A stretch of 14,289 nt of DNA from Bremia lactucae. Its lineage: Eukaryota > Oomycota > Peronosporomycetes > Peronosporales > Peronosporaceae. The notes below the pieces were generated by a model. The model searched no databases. It was not told the origin of the DNA and saw only the letters and a list, made by a program, of their open reading frames with translations. The stretch spans positions 1-14,289 of the forward strand of contig NW_027152105.1 in NCBI RefSeq assembly GCF_004359215.1, given 5' to 3'. The translations under genes and the position numbers were made by a program. Numbering within the stretch: position 1 is the stretch's first letter; each line of letters starts with the position of its first letter. This document shows positions 1 to 8,684 of this stretch, piece by piece.

Positions 1-197
1 AAATTAATGCTCGATAGTAAAAAGGATTCTCTTATTACGTTTTAGCCTACCAGTAAACCGTTCAAACTTGTAAACTTCCTCGCCAATCAATCGGTTGGTT
101 GCAGTGCAACACCTAGGTTGACCGGTCAGAAAAGACAGGCAGTGTCGTCAGTCGTATCTCGCCCCGTCCTTGCCCTTGTGCCAATCTTCCTTCAACA
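1..197 (-). repeat. 3' LTR of copia element A (left copy, edge of window)
   Basis: Positions 8-197 match 4790-4979 at all but four sites by eye. On the minus strand it starts TGTTGAAGG at 197. The match continues through 1-7 (AAATTAA, also at 4783-4789), which suggests that the LTR extends past a TG/CA-type edge at position 8 and runs out of the window. Each LTR is at least 190 bp. Confidence 0.92.
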
Positions 198-242
198 CTC
201 CTCCTCGACTGCGGCACCACCATAATCCCCTTCTTTTCCTCG
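198..242 (-). promoter_or_regulatory. Polypurine tract(s) of copia element A
   Basis: Directly upstream of the 3' LTR on the minus strand is CGAGGAGGAG (complement of 198-207), in the place expected for the plus-strand primer of reverse transcription. A second purine run (complement of 226-242) lies between it and the end of the RNase H frame and could be an accessory tract. The call rests on position and composition only. Confidence 0.7.
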
Positions 243-252
243 AGTCCTGCCT

Positions 253-1164
253 CTACCCGAGGCTCATCAACTCGCACAGCGACGCAAGCTTGGCCGCATC
301 CAGGGCCTTCGTCATTAGGTCAGCAACCTGGGCTTCAGACCTGACGTACTGCGCCTGTATAATCTCGCGTCGTGAGTAGTCCCGCACAAACTTGAGCCGC
401 ACATCGATGTGCTTGGCTTTCAAGGAAGACGCCTCGCCATCCAGCTGCTTGATAGCGGCTTGATTATCGATGTACAGCGTCATCGGCAGTCTAGGCGGCA
501 TCCCAATTTCGCGCAGCATCTCTCGGATCCCAAGTAACTCGCGCGTTTGCTCCGAAGCGGCAACAAATTCGGCTTCCATGGTGGATAGAGAGACGCCGCC
601 TTGTTTCTTGGCCGTCCAACTCACCGCCATGCCGTTCAAGAAGATGACCCCGCCCGTCAACGACTTTCGGTCCAGCTTATCAGCAGCGAAGTCCGCGTCT
701 GAGTACGACACCAAGTTCACTGTCTCGCGCGCGCTGGTCGCCGGTGTCATCTGTAGCTTGAAGCTGCAGGTACCCTTCAAGTACCTCGCGATGCGTTTCG
801 CGAGCTTGTAATCATGGACTCACGGCTGGTGCGTCTGGCGCGTCGCCTTGTGGACGGCAAATGCAATGTCTGGCCGCGTACATCTCGACACCCAGAGAAG
901 GCTACCGACGAGCGATTGGAAGCTTCGAATGCTTGGAGCTCCTCCTTCTGCATCAACAAGCAGAGCGCTGTCTGTTGTCGGGACCTCGTAACAATCTGCA
1001 CCGATGTAAGTCCGCGTTGAGTTTGCATCTTCGAGACCATGATCTTTCACGATGTCGTTAATTGCAACTTCTTGATCGATAATTTATCCTCCTTCATTGT
1101 CAATCTCCACTCGCATTCCTTGGAACTTGTTGACTGCTCCTAGGTCCTTGATAGACAGACTGCC
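253..1164 (-). pseudogene. Copia Pol, end of RT plus RNase H domain
   Basis: This continues the RT frame downstream of a stop at 1165-1167 and ends at 253. The first part is the RT-RNase H connection, including SLLWVSRCTRPDIAFAVHKA near 900. The second part is the RNase H fold, with YSDADFAAD, the STMEAEF segment, YIDNQAA, and a C-terminal ADLMTKAL motif typical of copia elements. RNase H degrades the RNA strand during cDNA synthesis; the Asp-Glu-Asp residues are visible. TAA at 1084-1086 and TGA at 820-822 interrupt an otherwise single frame, so the domain would be made only by readthrough or from a downstream start. The frame closes 46 bp before the purine tract, as expected at the end of a copia polyprotein. 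Confidence 0.93.
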
Positions 1165-2676
1165 TCAACTCGCGAAGAAACGGTCAACTGCTGCCGCGTC
1201 CGTACCAGTAGCTAGCAAGTCATCAACGTAGACCCCGACAATCACAAGGTCTCCCCCATCCTTCTTCCAGTATAAACACATATCCGACACGCACTGCTGG
1301 AAACCAACGTCAATAAGCCGTGCATGTAGTACTAGGCTCCAGAGCCTCCCGGCCTGTTTAAGGCCGTACAAACTCTCGCGAAGCTGTAAAGCCAGTTCAC
1401 TCACGCTCGATGCCCCTAGTGACTTGATAGTATCACTGCTCACGTCCATTCCTCTTGATACTTGTAGAAGTATCTCCAAATCAGCCTCTTTGTCAGCCTT
1501 TACGTAGGCGTTAGGGATGTCGCCATGCTTTGCGACGACTCCCCGCGTAGCTGCAAGAGCCAATATTATCTTCACCGTGTACATGTCCATCACGGCAGCA
1601 ACTGTGAGGACATAATCAACTCCAAACACTTGCTCATTGCCGCACGCCACAAGTCGCGCTTTAAGGCGTTCGACATCCCCATCAACAGTCATCTTTGTCT
1701 TGTACACCCACTTCGTGTGGAGTGCATTGCTGCTGCTCGGACGCTTGATAAGATGCCAAACGTCATTGTTCTCGAGCGCTTCCAATTCTACACACATCGC
1801 CTTCTTCCAGTCCTCGCTTTTAGGACTTCGCATTGCTTCGCCGTAGTTCTTCGGATCACGCTCGTACACATGGTTTACGATGCTCGTATTACTCGCTGGC
1901 TCCTCCTGTGCCGCGACTTCCTGAGCTCGCTTCGACGCACTACGCGTGCCGTGTGACGAGCGGGTCCATGACTTCTTCTTCGATCGTCCGCTACCCACAT
2001 TTAATTTTACTTTCTTCTTCTGCTTTGATGAGACCGCTAGTGACGCCGTCGACAATTCAGACGATTCTGCACTCCTGGAAACAGCTGTTTCGGCTTGATC
2101 TTCGTATTCGAGTGCGCGCTGAAGCTGTTCATTTTGCTCGTCACTGAGTGTCGCAATGTTTTTCACATGCTGCGTGACGACCACGACGTTATCCTTTTGC
2201 AAAAAGACTGGATAGCCTTTAGTTTCATCGCTCCTCCCGACGATAATGCCAACTTGTGCTCGTTGTGCGAGCGAGTTCTTGCGAGGGTCTCGATAGACCG
2301 TGCAACTTGAGCCGAATACCACTATGTTGGGTAAGTCGGGGACAACCTTCGTGAGAACCTGTAATGGCGACGCGCGTCGCAGGTTTGCGCTTGTCGGACT
2401 CCTGTTCAAGATGTACGCCGCGTATTCGACGGCGTCTTCCCAAAATGTCAAGGGCAGACGGCTTGCAAAAATCATGGACCGAGCCATATTGAGAACGGTC
2501 CGATGCATCCGCTCCGCCTTGCCGTTCGAAGCTTGATTTTTTGCCTCTGAGACTTGACGGGCTACTCCAGTGCGCTTGCAGAATAAGTCCACATTCTGGT
2601 ACTCCCCGCCGCCGTCCGTACGTAGCACGTGAATACGACAATTAAATCGCTTTTCAAAAAACACCAAAATGTTCAA
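1165..2676 (-). pseudogene. Copia Pol, integrase C-terminal half and reverse transcriptase
   Basis: This 503-codon open stretch begins just after a frameshift in the integrase core. The integrase residues are the second Asp in RTDGGGEY and the Glu in NGKAERMHRTV. A basic, serine-rich linker follows (about 2120-1930), then RT: HLIKRP, WVYKTKMTVDGDVERLKARL, HGDIPNAYVKAD (first catalytic Asp), LRESLYGLKQAGRLW, and VGVYVDDLLATG (catalytic YVDD). RT copies the element RNA into cDNA within Gag particles. The end is a premature TGA at 1165-1167; the same frame continues through the rest of RT and RNase H, so this is a nonsense mutation and not a natural terminus. The annotated start (2676) is only where this frame opens, not a real initiation site. 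Confidence 0.93.
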
Positions 2677-3688
2677 ACTTCTTCGCTGCTTGATCCTTAG
2701 TTGGGGCCAGAAACACGCGGCAGTAATTCGACTTGTGATCGATAAAATTCACGAGATATCTGTTTCCATGTCGGTCTTTAGGCGTCATAGGTCCCTTTAG
2801 ATCCGAGCAGATAACTCCACCAATCCTGTCGATTGGTGCATTTACGCCGGTGTCCTTTTGCGATTGAGAATTTTTCGTCTGCTTCCCTTCAGCACATGAC
2901 AAACACGTGAGTCTGCGCCGATCCGTGAGTTTGATCCCTGACGCAGGATCCTTCGCCATTCGTTCCACCGTGTCGAAGGAAAGGTGTCCAAGTCGCTGGT
3001 GAAGATGCATGAGCGTACCGCTTTGCACTCCCAACGATGACTCAGTCGCTCCTTCTTCAGCCAGTATTGCCATTAGTACATCACTTGGCATGCTCCTTAA
3101 GTGCGATGTTTCCACAGTCTTAACGTAAAGCACGTTGTTCTCCATAGTCAAATCGAAAGCCACTTCCCCATTGCTGCGATTGGCGAGCGAGCGCGTCGCG
3201 CCATCGTACACCAATCCAAAACCCTTGAGCTCGAGTTTTCCATATGAGACAATGTTGCGCTCGAGTTCAGTCGCAAGGTAAACTTCGGTTAGCTTGACCG
3301 TCCGCTCCTTGCCACCTGCCATAACGCATAAACGGACGCTACCGACTCTTGACAGGGATAGTGTTTCTCCATCCGCCATGTTGCACTGATAGTTGCAGTC
3401 TTGTGCATCCAGCAACAGGCTCTCATCCTTCACGAGGTGACGACTTGAACCACTATCCAAGATCCACTCGTCATGCTCGTCCTTCGCATCTTTTCCAGCA
3501 TAACCAAAATGCGGATTCTTCTTCTTGAGTCCACGATCGTTGGTCGCCAAAACGAGGTCTGCGCCATGCTTTCCACGACGACCATCGTAACTATTACGAC
3601 CTTTGCTTCGACAGTTGGCCTTGATGTGACCGGCCTTTCCGCACCCAAAGCACGTGCCTGTCTCCCTCTTTGCTGAGACCTCGTCCAC
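2654..3688 (-). pseudogene. Copia Gag zinc knuckle, protease and integrase N-terminal half
   Basis: The stretch opens with a CCHC knuckle, CFGCGKAGHIKANC (C-X2-C-X4-H-X4-C, residues 13-26), which binds RNA in the particle. The aspartic protease follows (WILDSGSSRHL, catalytic DSG), then the integrase zinc-binding domain (HQRLGHLSFDTV ... CLSCAEGKQTK, an HHCC set) and the first integrase Asp (GVICSDLKGPMTPKDRHGN). It ends in a frameshift around 2654-2676, at a T/A-rich run where one inserted or lost base would join it to the next stretch. The upstream frame is the same as the gag fragment ending at 3779, separated by two stops. Gag and Pol therefore appear to have been one long frame, as is usual in copia elements. 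Confidence 0.93.
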
Positions 3689-4773
3689 GAGCGCAACAAC
3701 ATCTCGTCCTAGAGCCCGGCCCTTACGCGACTCCAGCTCTACAGACTGCGCGAAGTGGGCGAGCTCCTCAGCTTAACGCTAAAAATCCACTATTGAGTTA
3801 TCGTACTTAGCCATAAGCACCGTACTTAGTTCCGTCGACGCATAATGCACGATATTATCCAGCACCTGTTGATCCGCGCCACCACACGCGTCGCTGACAG
3901 CAACCAAGTAAAGGTAATGCTCCGGCCAACTTCTCTTGGGGTCTTTACGCGCCGTGAAGAGCTGGATTGACTGCGAAGCCGTGATTGTGGTCTTGAAAGT
4001 CTGATGGAGCCTTTCCATGACATGATCCAGCGTCGGTAGTTGTCTCCACCATAACTCCAGCTGCTTGTTATAATAGCGCTCTGAGGTTCCGCTCAAGTAG
4101 TGTCCAAGTAAGTCAGCTTTAACTTTCTCGGACCAGGCGAATCCGCACGCATGCTGGGCCATCGTAACTTGGCGGAGAAATGTTCTCCCCAATCAAGACA
4201 ACCGGAGCCGAGTCCATGGTATAGCTCACTACCGTCAAACTTCCTGATCGCCAGCTTTCGTTGAGGTGCGTCCGGCACGCGATACGTAGGGCATGGCACT
4301 TGCTGAGCTTGTTGAGGCATCTGTTGCGGTGGGAAGCCTTGCCGTAAGTCCGGTGCCGCATACTGCGGTCTGAGCGGTTCAACGTGGGCGCCTTGAGCCG
4401 GTGACACTCTCGGGTGCTGCCTTGGCTGGTCATGCGCTTGATACACAGCTTGTCGTCTCGGCGGCGAGTTGCCAAGAGCGTCCAGGTGCATCGGTCCAGC
4501 GTTGCCCATGTTTCGACCAAGCAGAGAGCTGAAGAGTCCACTCTCGATTGCACCTCGATATCGCTCGTTCTCGTCCATCTGCATCTGGGACGCTTCCATG
4601 CCCTCCATGCGACCTTCGAGTCCCATGAGCACCTTGAGGATCCTCTCGTTCACGTCCGCGCCCCTTTCGTGGGTTGGCGGGTCGACGACTTCGGCAGGCG
4701 GCGTCACGGTCCTTTCGCGACCAGTGATTGGCGGCGCCTGTGCCGCGTCGTCGGAGCTGTCATTTGGGCTCAT
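3689..4773 (-). pseudogene. Copia Gag N-terminal part
   Basis: The first frame runs from ATG at 4771-4773 and holds a short coiled-coil-like stretch (ILKVLMGLEGRMEGMEASQ) and a proline/glutamine-rich region (about 4420-4290). It reaches a capsid-like segment (RKFDGSELYHGLGSG) and then shifts frame near 4180. The second frame (4192-3779) continues the capsid ([38 protein letters not shown]). It stops near 3778 with two stops one codon apart, but stays in frame with the zinc-knuckle stretch. A TAG lies two codons upstream of the ATG, and the next in-frame Met is residue 50, so 4773 is the best start. That ATG lies inside the tRNA primer-binding site. Confidence 0.88.
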
Positions 4774-4777
4774 AACC
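4766..4777 (-). promoter_or_regulatory. Primer-binding site of copia element A (initiator tRNA-Met anticodon arm)
   Basis: The minus strand reads GGTTATGAGCCC, the complement of GGGCTCATAACC, the anticodon stem-loop sequence of eukaryotic initiator tRNA-Met (CAU anticodon in the middle). Drosophila copia and yeast Ty5 are known to prime with an initiator-tRNA half cut in the anticodon loop, and their PBSs are near-identical. It lies 12 bp inside the point where the clear LTR match begins at 4790, or about 5 bp inside if the LTR includes AAATTAA. Confidence 0.85.
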
Positions 4778-4782
4778 TATTT

Positions 4783-4979
4783 AAATTAATGCTCTACAGT
4801 AAAAAGGATTCTCTTATTACGTTTTAGCCTACCAGTAAACCGTTCAAACTTGTAAACTTCCTCGCCAATCAATCGGTTGGTTGCAGTGCAACACCTAGGT
4901 TGACCGGTCAGAAAAGACAGGCAGCGTCGTCAGTCGTATCTCGCCCCGTCCTTGCCCTTGTGCAAATCTTCCTTCAACA
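4783..4979 (-). repeat. 5' LTR of copia element A (right copy)
   Basis: On the minus strand it begins TGTTGAAGG at 4979 and matches the left LTR with four differences over 190 bp (at 4795, 4797, 4925 and 4964 by my alignment). It should carry the promoter in U3; I see no convincing TATA or initiator motif. Its outer edge abuts gypsy LTR sequence at 4980. Confidence 0.93.
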
Positions 4980-5287
4980 AGAAAGGCTTCTATCTCTTAC
5001 AGATCAATGCGCAAGCCTTAAAAAGGCACTTAAGGCTTAAAGATCAAAAGGGGAACTGCACTTTATTTAATTATATATATATATAAAAAACTTACCCTAG
5101 CTAAATTTTAAAATAGATTTTGCCCGCCAGATTCATATCTGGCGGCGACCACATTTGTTACCCATAATAAATGGCATTTAAGTAAGTATCTATTTAAAAA
5201 CTAGATAAAAGGCTATTTTACCCATACAGTCAATAAACCACGATAAACCACGACAACGGTTCTTCAACCAATGTGTGCCCCATTACA
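4980..5287 (-). repeat. Gypsy LTR of element C, split by the copia insertion
   Basis: This is the inverted counterpart of 12428 to about 12725. On the minus strand it starts TGTAATGGGGCAC at 5287. It matches D's LTR throughout its length, with scattered substitutions, an AT-microsatellite difference at about 5070-5086 and a 10-bp tandem duplication (AAACCACGAT/C, about 5235-5254) that D lacks. The missing end (about 190 bp by comparison with D) should lie left of the window, beyond the copia element. The purine tract at 5288 suggests that it is the 3' LTR of a minus-strand element extending to the right. Confidence 0.88.
5124..5145. other. Perfect 9-bp hairpin in LTR C, conserved in LTR D
   Basis: CCGCCAGAT / ATCTGGCGG pair around a 4-base loop. 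The same stem, also perfect, occurs in LTR D at 12560-12581, although the flanking LTR sequence has diverged. The role is unknown; an RNA structure in the leader or a protein-binding palindrome are both possible. Confidence 0.8.
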
Positions 5288-5300
5288 CCCTCCCCCATCA
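5288..5300 (-). promoter_or_regulatory. Polypurine tract next to LTR C
   Basis: The minus strand reads TGATGGGGGAGGG directly before the LTR start TGTAATGGGG. This is the arrangement expected at the 3' end of an LTR element (plus-strand primer, then U3). The left flank of LTR D (pyrimidine-rich, 12420-12427) has no such tract, in keeping with D being a 5' LTR. Confidence 0.65.
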
Positions 5301-5399
5301 GACTGTTGACACCAAGTGACAAGATTCGCTTCATTTCCTCGTTGAGGTTGGAACCTAAACAGCCAACCGTTCGATTGTGTTTTTTTATTCCTTTGTCTC

Positions 5400-6439
5400 A
5401 TGACAATCAAGCGTGAGTCACAGACTCTTAGCACCTTCCTCGACCATGAGGAAATGGTGGACTTTGAAAGTCACTCTCAATCAGAGGAGGAGAAAAAGCG
5501 TCATTACCTCACGCCCTTTCCTCCGGATGAACGTCGGCGGGCCCCGAATCCGTTCCCAGAACGTGGTGCCGCTGATGTCTTAATTGCATTGAGCAGGACA
5601 CGGGACCCTGAGTCCAACATCATTACGAATCCGCTCGATGAAGAGCAAGAGCAGATATTCCTATTGAGAAAAGAGCTTGTCGTCGAGCTGCCGAGATAGC
5701 GAAAGCTAAAGCTCATAGTGAAAATAGATTCAATCCGCTTAGTGCGGACGAGCGTCTCAAAAGAGATAGCGGGCCATAGCTTGGCCATCTGGATCTCTGG
5801 TGACCCGGCGAGGACGCCGGAGGAGATCGCTGCCCGCGACGCTCTTCATGAGCAATACCTTACGCCAAAGGTAATGACGCGAAGCCAGTATCTGACGCAT
5901 TTACGTGATCAAGCCCGTGAGGCTTCGGTGACCTCCATGAGGAAAATTCTGATCGTTTTGTTTCCAACGAAACAAGGAGTGAAAACGAAGTCTCATTTGG
6001 GATCACCGGGCCCGCCGACTACGCAATATCTGGAATATCCGAAATCCTGCGGATAAAGGTTCGTTTGGAACGGAATCTTCGCTTCGACTTCGCTAAGCTT
6101 AAGGCCAAAGGCCAGTTACGTTCGGCATTTATGCCACAAAACAAAAAAAGGCCTTGCCGGTATTTCAGTGCTTCGGTTGACCGTTCAACCATGAATCAAA
6201 GCCGCACTGACGCTATAGATCCACCTAATCCTATGTTTAGTGGTGATAAGCTTCGTTTGACGCGAGTTGACCCTGAGTTTGGCGCTCAAAAACGTCAACG
6301 GCGTACGGGCAACCTTGCCGAAGAGGAACCTCGAACTCCCAAGAGTTTTCAGAAGAGAGGTACCCTAGCCACTTCACCAGATACTGAGAAGGGGAAAGCA
6401 ACTCTTTTGTTGACGTCGCCTGTCAAAATGACGAATTGA
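5400..6439 (+). pseudogene. Broken ORF of unknown function beside LTR C
   Basis: I do not recognise this protein. From ATG 5400 it reads a charged, proline-rich N-terminus (FPPDERRRAPNPFPERGAAD) and an acidic/helical stretch (DEEQEQIFLLRKEL). It shifts frame near 5685 (AEIAKAKAHSENRFNPLSAD), returns near 5790 (PEEIAARDALHEQYLTPKVM), and shifts again near 5945 (ENSDRFVSNETRSENEVSFG). The last frame continues through FDFAKLKAKGQLRSAFMP and a basic tail (FGAQKRQRRTGN) to TGA at 6437-6439. That is about 345 codons with three frameshifts. The sharp switching of protein-like sequence between frames is what a decayed gene looks like. The end coincides with the junction to element B. It could be a gag-like protein or an accessory antisense ORF of element C; TCATTTC at about 5331 resembles an oomycete initiator motif, but this is weak. 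Confidence 0.6.
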
Positions 6440-6443
6440 CGGA

Positions 6444-7039
6444 CTGGTATTGACCCTGACGACGACGTCGCTTTAAAAGTTTCTCCACATGAAACTGAAG
6501 GTTCCCAGGCGCATCAAGCAGCGCGGGAGGAAACCGAAATGTCGGCCGAAGCATTTGATGCTCTACGGCACGAGGTGCAACTTCTTCGTGAGGTCCTTGC
6601 TCAGGTTGAGAGCTGTTTTGAGGCGGTTCGGGACCGTTTTTTGACAGTGGAGCGTCAGCAGCCTCGTTTAGAGGGCCAATTGGATATCCGGGTGATGATG
6701 CAGCAATCTGCGGCACGAATGCCTGTCTCGGCGCAAGCGCCTTCAAGTCCACGTGAAAAGGGTCCCGATATGGCTTAAGCAAGCCAACGTAAAACACGGC
6801 GTGTGTACGCAGCTTGCTAGGAAGATTTAGCGTGCAAGCTAGGCCCTTCTTGACCACGACCGTAAAAAAAATGGTCCAATAAGGCGCGGGCGCAATTTGG
6901 TCTTGAAGACCGCGGAAACCAAGTTGGTAGGTAGATTTTTATCGATTAGTAAAACTCGGTCTCCAACCATATAAGAATTAATACAGCTTCTGCCTTTGGC
7001 ATCTGCTTGTTCTTTTTGTTTGTCTTGGCTATCAGCCAA
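6444..7039 (-). pseudogene. Gypsy Pol, integrase C-terminal region and truncated chromodomain
   Basis: Upstream part (7039-6840): ADSQDKQKEQADAKGRSCIN, then DRVLLIDKNLPTN and KTKLRPRLIGPF, the SH3-like region that follows the integrase core in Ty3/gypsy elements. After a frameshift near 6850 comes LNLPSKLRTHAVFYVGLLKP, a proline/glutamate-rich linker, and the start of a chromodomain (FHVEKLLKRRRRQGQYQ). Chromodomains steer integration toward modified histones. The conserved aromatic and tryptophan part that should follow QGQYQ is absent: the sequence leaves the family at 6444 and hits a stop shortly after. An unrelated plus-strand ORF (6539-6778) lies opposite and is judged a shadow. Confidence 0.87.
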
Positions 7040-7985
7040 CGTATCCCTTACGTGGCTTAAGACACTTAATTGCGTTGCGAGAAACTCGCTTACTTGTTTC
7101 CGAACGTTAATAGGGCTGATATCAGCTAGCCTTTCGGCTAATTCTCCCTCACCAAGCCCTGAACAACGCAGTGGTATCGTTAACGGAACGCGTGGGTGGG
7201 AAGACCATTAACATATATCGGAGTATAGCCTGTAGAGACATGAACAGCGTTATTTAACGCAAACTCCACCACTGGGAGTATTGAGCTCCAGCGCGTTGGT
7301 GTCTGAGCACACACGCTGCGTAAAACGTCTTCTATGACGCGATTGACACGTTCAGTTTGACCATCGGTCTGCAGATGGTCCGCAGTGGACATATCCAATC
7401 TGGTGCCAAGCACTCGGAAAATTGATTTTCAGAATTTACCCGTGAAACGGGAGTCCCGATCAGAGACAATTGCCACTGGCAAACCATGTTGTCGAAACAC
7501 GCGATCGATAAACAGCTTGGCTGTACCCTCTCCATAAATAAAATTTGGCACGGCCGCTAAGTGAGCCATTTAGCTCAATCGGACAACAAAGACCACTATA
7601 CCGAAGTTACCGGCTGAATCTTCCGGTAGACCGAAAACAAAATCCATACTAATGGACTCCCACCAACCTATGGGGACACGAAGGCTCGCCAGTGGCGCAG
7701 CAGCATGCGCCGAGGGTTTTAACCAGTTGGCAAGTTTCGCATGTGCGGACATATGTGCTGACCCATTTATTAAGTTTGGGCTACCAATAACTCTGGTTTA
7801 TAGAGCCGTAGGTCTTTTCTCTACCGAGATGACCACCAACAACAGTATCGTGTGCCTCATAGAGGAATCGGTACTTTAAATTCTCGTCATGAGGAACAAC
7901 GACACGCGGAGGGTTCGCGATGTCTGTGCAATAAAGCAACAGGTTGTTATCGATAGAAAATCGATGTAATCTTGCACGCAAACGT
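7040..7985 (-). pseudogene. Gypsy Pol, integrase zinc-binding and catalytic core
   Basis: The zinc-binding domain is visible as HDTVVGGHLGREKTYGS (7870-7800) with the Cys pair CETC in another frame near 7735. The three catalytic acidic residues are in SMDFVFGLPED (first Asp, about 7635), SDRDSRF (second Asp, about 7455) and DGQTERVNRVIEDV (Glu, about 7350). FALNNAVHVSTGYTPIYVNG closes the core. Integrase inserts the cDNA into the genome. The reading frame is broken at several points (about 7745, 7570 and 7190), so no product is expected. The order zinc finger, core, C-terminal region, chromodomain is intact. Confidence 0.9.
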
Positions 7986-8049
7986 GCCCAAACCTGTATC
8001 CGAATTTTTAAAGCTCGTAGCAGAGCTACACACGTTCATTCTTGGCGTA

Positions 8050-8684
8050 AGCCGAACGGATTAATTCAGGAATAGGTGACTAGATAGTCGTCAAATAAGA
8101 AAGCTCATAAAACGGCCTGAGTGATAACGCATAGGCCAAAGCATTATGCTTGCCGGGCTTATACTTCACCTCGAAGTTGTATTCCGCAAAAAAGGATAGC
8201 CATCGGGCAATTCTCTGTGAGAGATGGGGCGACTTAGTCGCCGTGCGTATTGACGCGTGATCTGTTTATATCACAACGGCTTCGAACCGAGCAGATGAAC
8301 TCTGAAATTGACGAGAGCATACTTCATACCAAGTAACTCTTTGTCATGAACTGGGAAGTTCTTTTCCGCAGCTTTAAGCTGTCTAGACTCGTACGCAATA
8401 ACGCGCTCATGCCCATCAACATCTTTTTGTAACAGAACACTGCCAATGGCAAAATCTGATGCGTCCCAGACGACACTGAAAGGCCAATTTGGGATTGGCA
8501 GTGCCAGAATCGGGGCATGGATAACACTATCCTTAACTGCTCAAAATTCATTATTTTCGGTGCTAGTCCAGCACCATTCTGTATCCTTTTTGAGGAGGTT
8601 CGATAATGGCCTAGCCATATCAGCGTAATTTTCGCTATATTTGTGTAAATAATTGGCGGGACCCAGCCACTTACGCAAATCCTT
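8050..8684 (-). pseudogene. Gypsy Pol, RT thumb/connection and RNase H
   Basis: This continues the RT frame after a TAA at 8685-8687. Seen in the minus-strand translation: LGPANYLHKYSENYADMARP (connection), VVWDASDFAIGSVLLQKD (first RNase H Asp), VIAYESRQLKAAEKNFPVHD with KELLGMKYAL (Glu), and in other frames QITRQYARRL / EVKYKPGKHNALA before the integrase. The Asp-Glu positions of a Ty3/gypsy RNase H are recognisable, but stops and shifts (for example near 8520 and 8275) break it. Confidence 0.85.

Larger units (their letters stand above)
1..4979 (-). mobile_element. Ty1/copia LTR retrotransposon (element A), inactivated
   Basis: Two direct repeats (8-197 and 4790-4979) bound a minus-strand coding body in the copia order: Gag, zinc knuckle, protease, integrase, RT, RNase H. 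Integrase lying before RT separates this from Ty3/gypsy. A primer-binding site lies inside the right LTR and a purine tract inside the left LTR. The element is inserted in a gypsy LTR (element C), whose sequence resumes at 4980. The body carries at least two frameshifts (about 4180 and 2665) and several in-frame stops (two near 3775, then 1165-1167, 1084-1086, 820-822), so it cannot encode a full polyprotein. The left LTR appears to run past the window edge, so its target-site duplication cannot be tested here; the candidate right copy is AGAAA at 4980-4984. Confidence 0.95.

Noticed and set aside
1525..2310. Plus-strand ORFs of 70-143 codons
   Set aside because: They lie opposite the copia RT/integrase frame, which carries recognisable catalytic motifs; they are shadows.
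4766..4777. tRNA gene fragment
   Set aside because: Only the anticodon arm is present and it is placed exactly as a primer-binding site.
4414..4827. Plus-strand ORFs of 106 and 137 codons over copia gag and LTR
   Set aside because: They are antisense to Gag and one crosses into the LTR; no protein features.
5070..5086. AT microsatellite as a regulatory element
   Set aside because: A simple TA run that differs from the sister LTR; best seen as slippage.
6539..6778. Plus-strand 79-codon ORF with coiled-coil look
   Set aside because: The opposite strand encodes the integrase-chromodomain linker with clear family motifs, and the ORF follows the stop and junction at 6439-6444.
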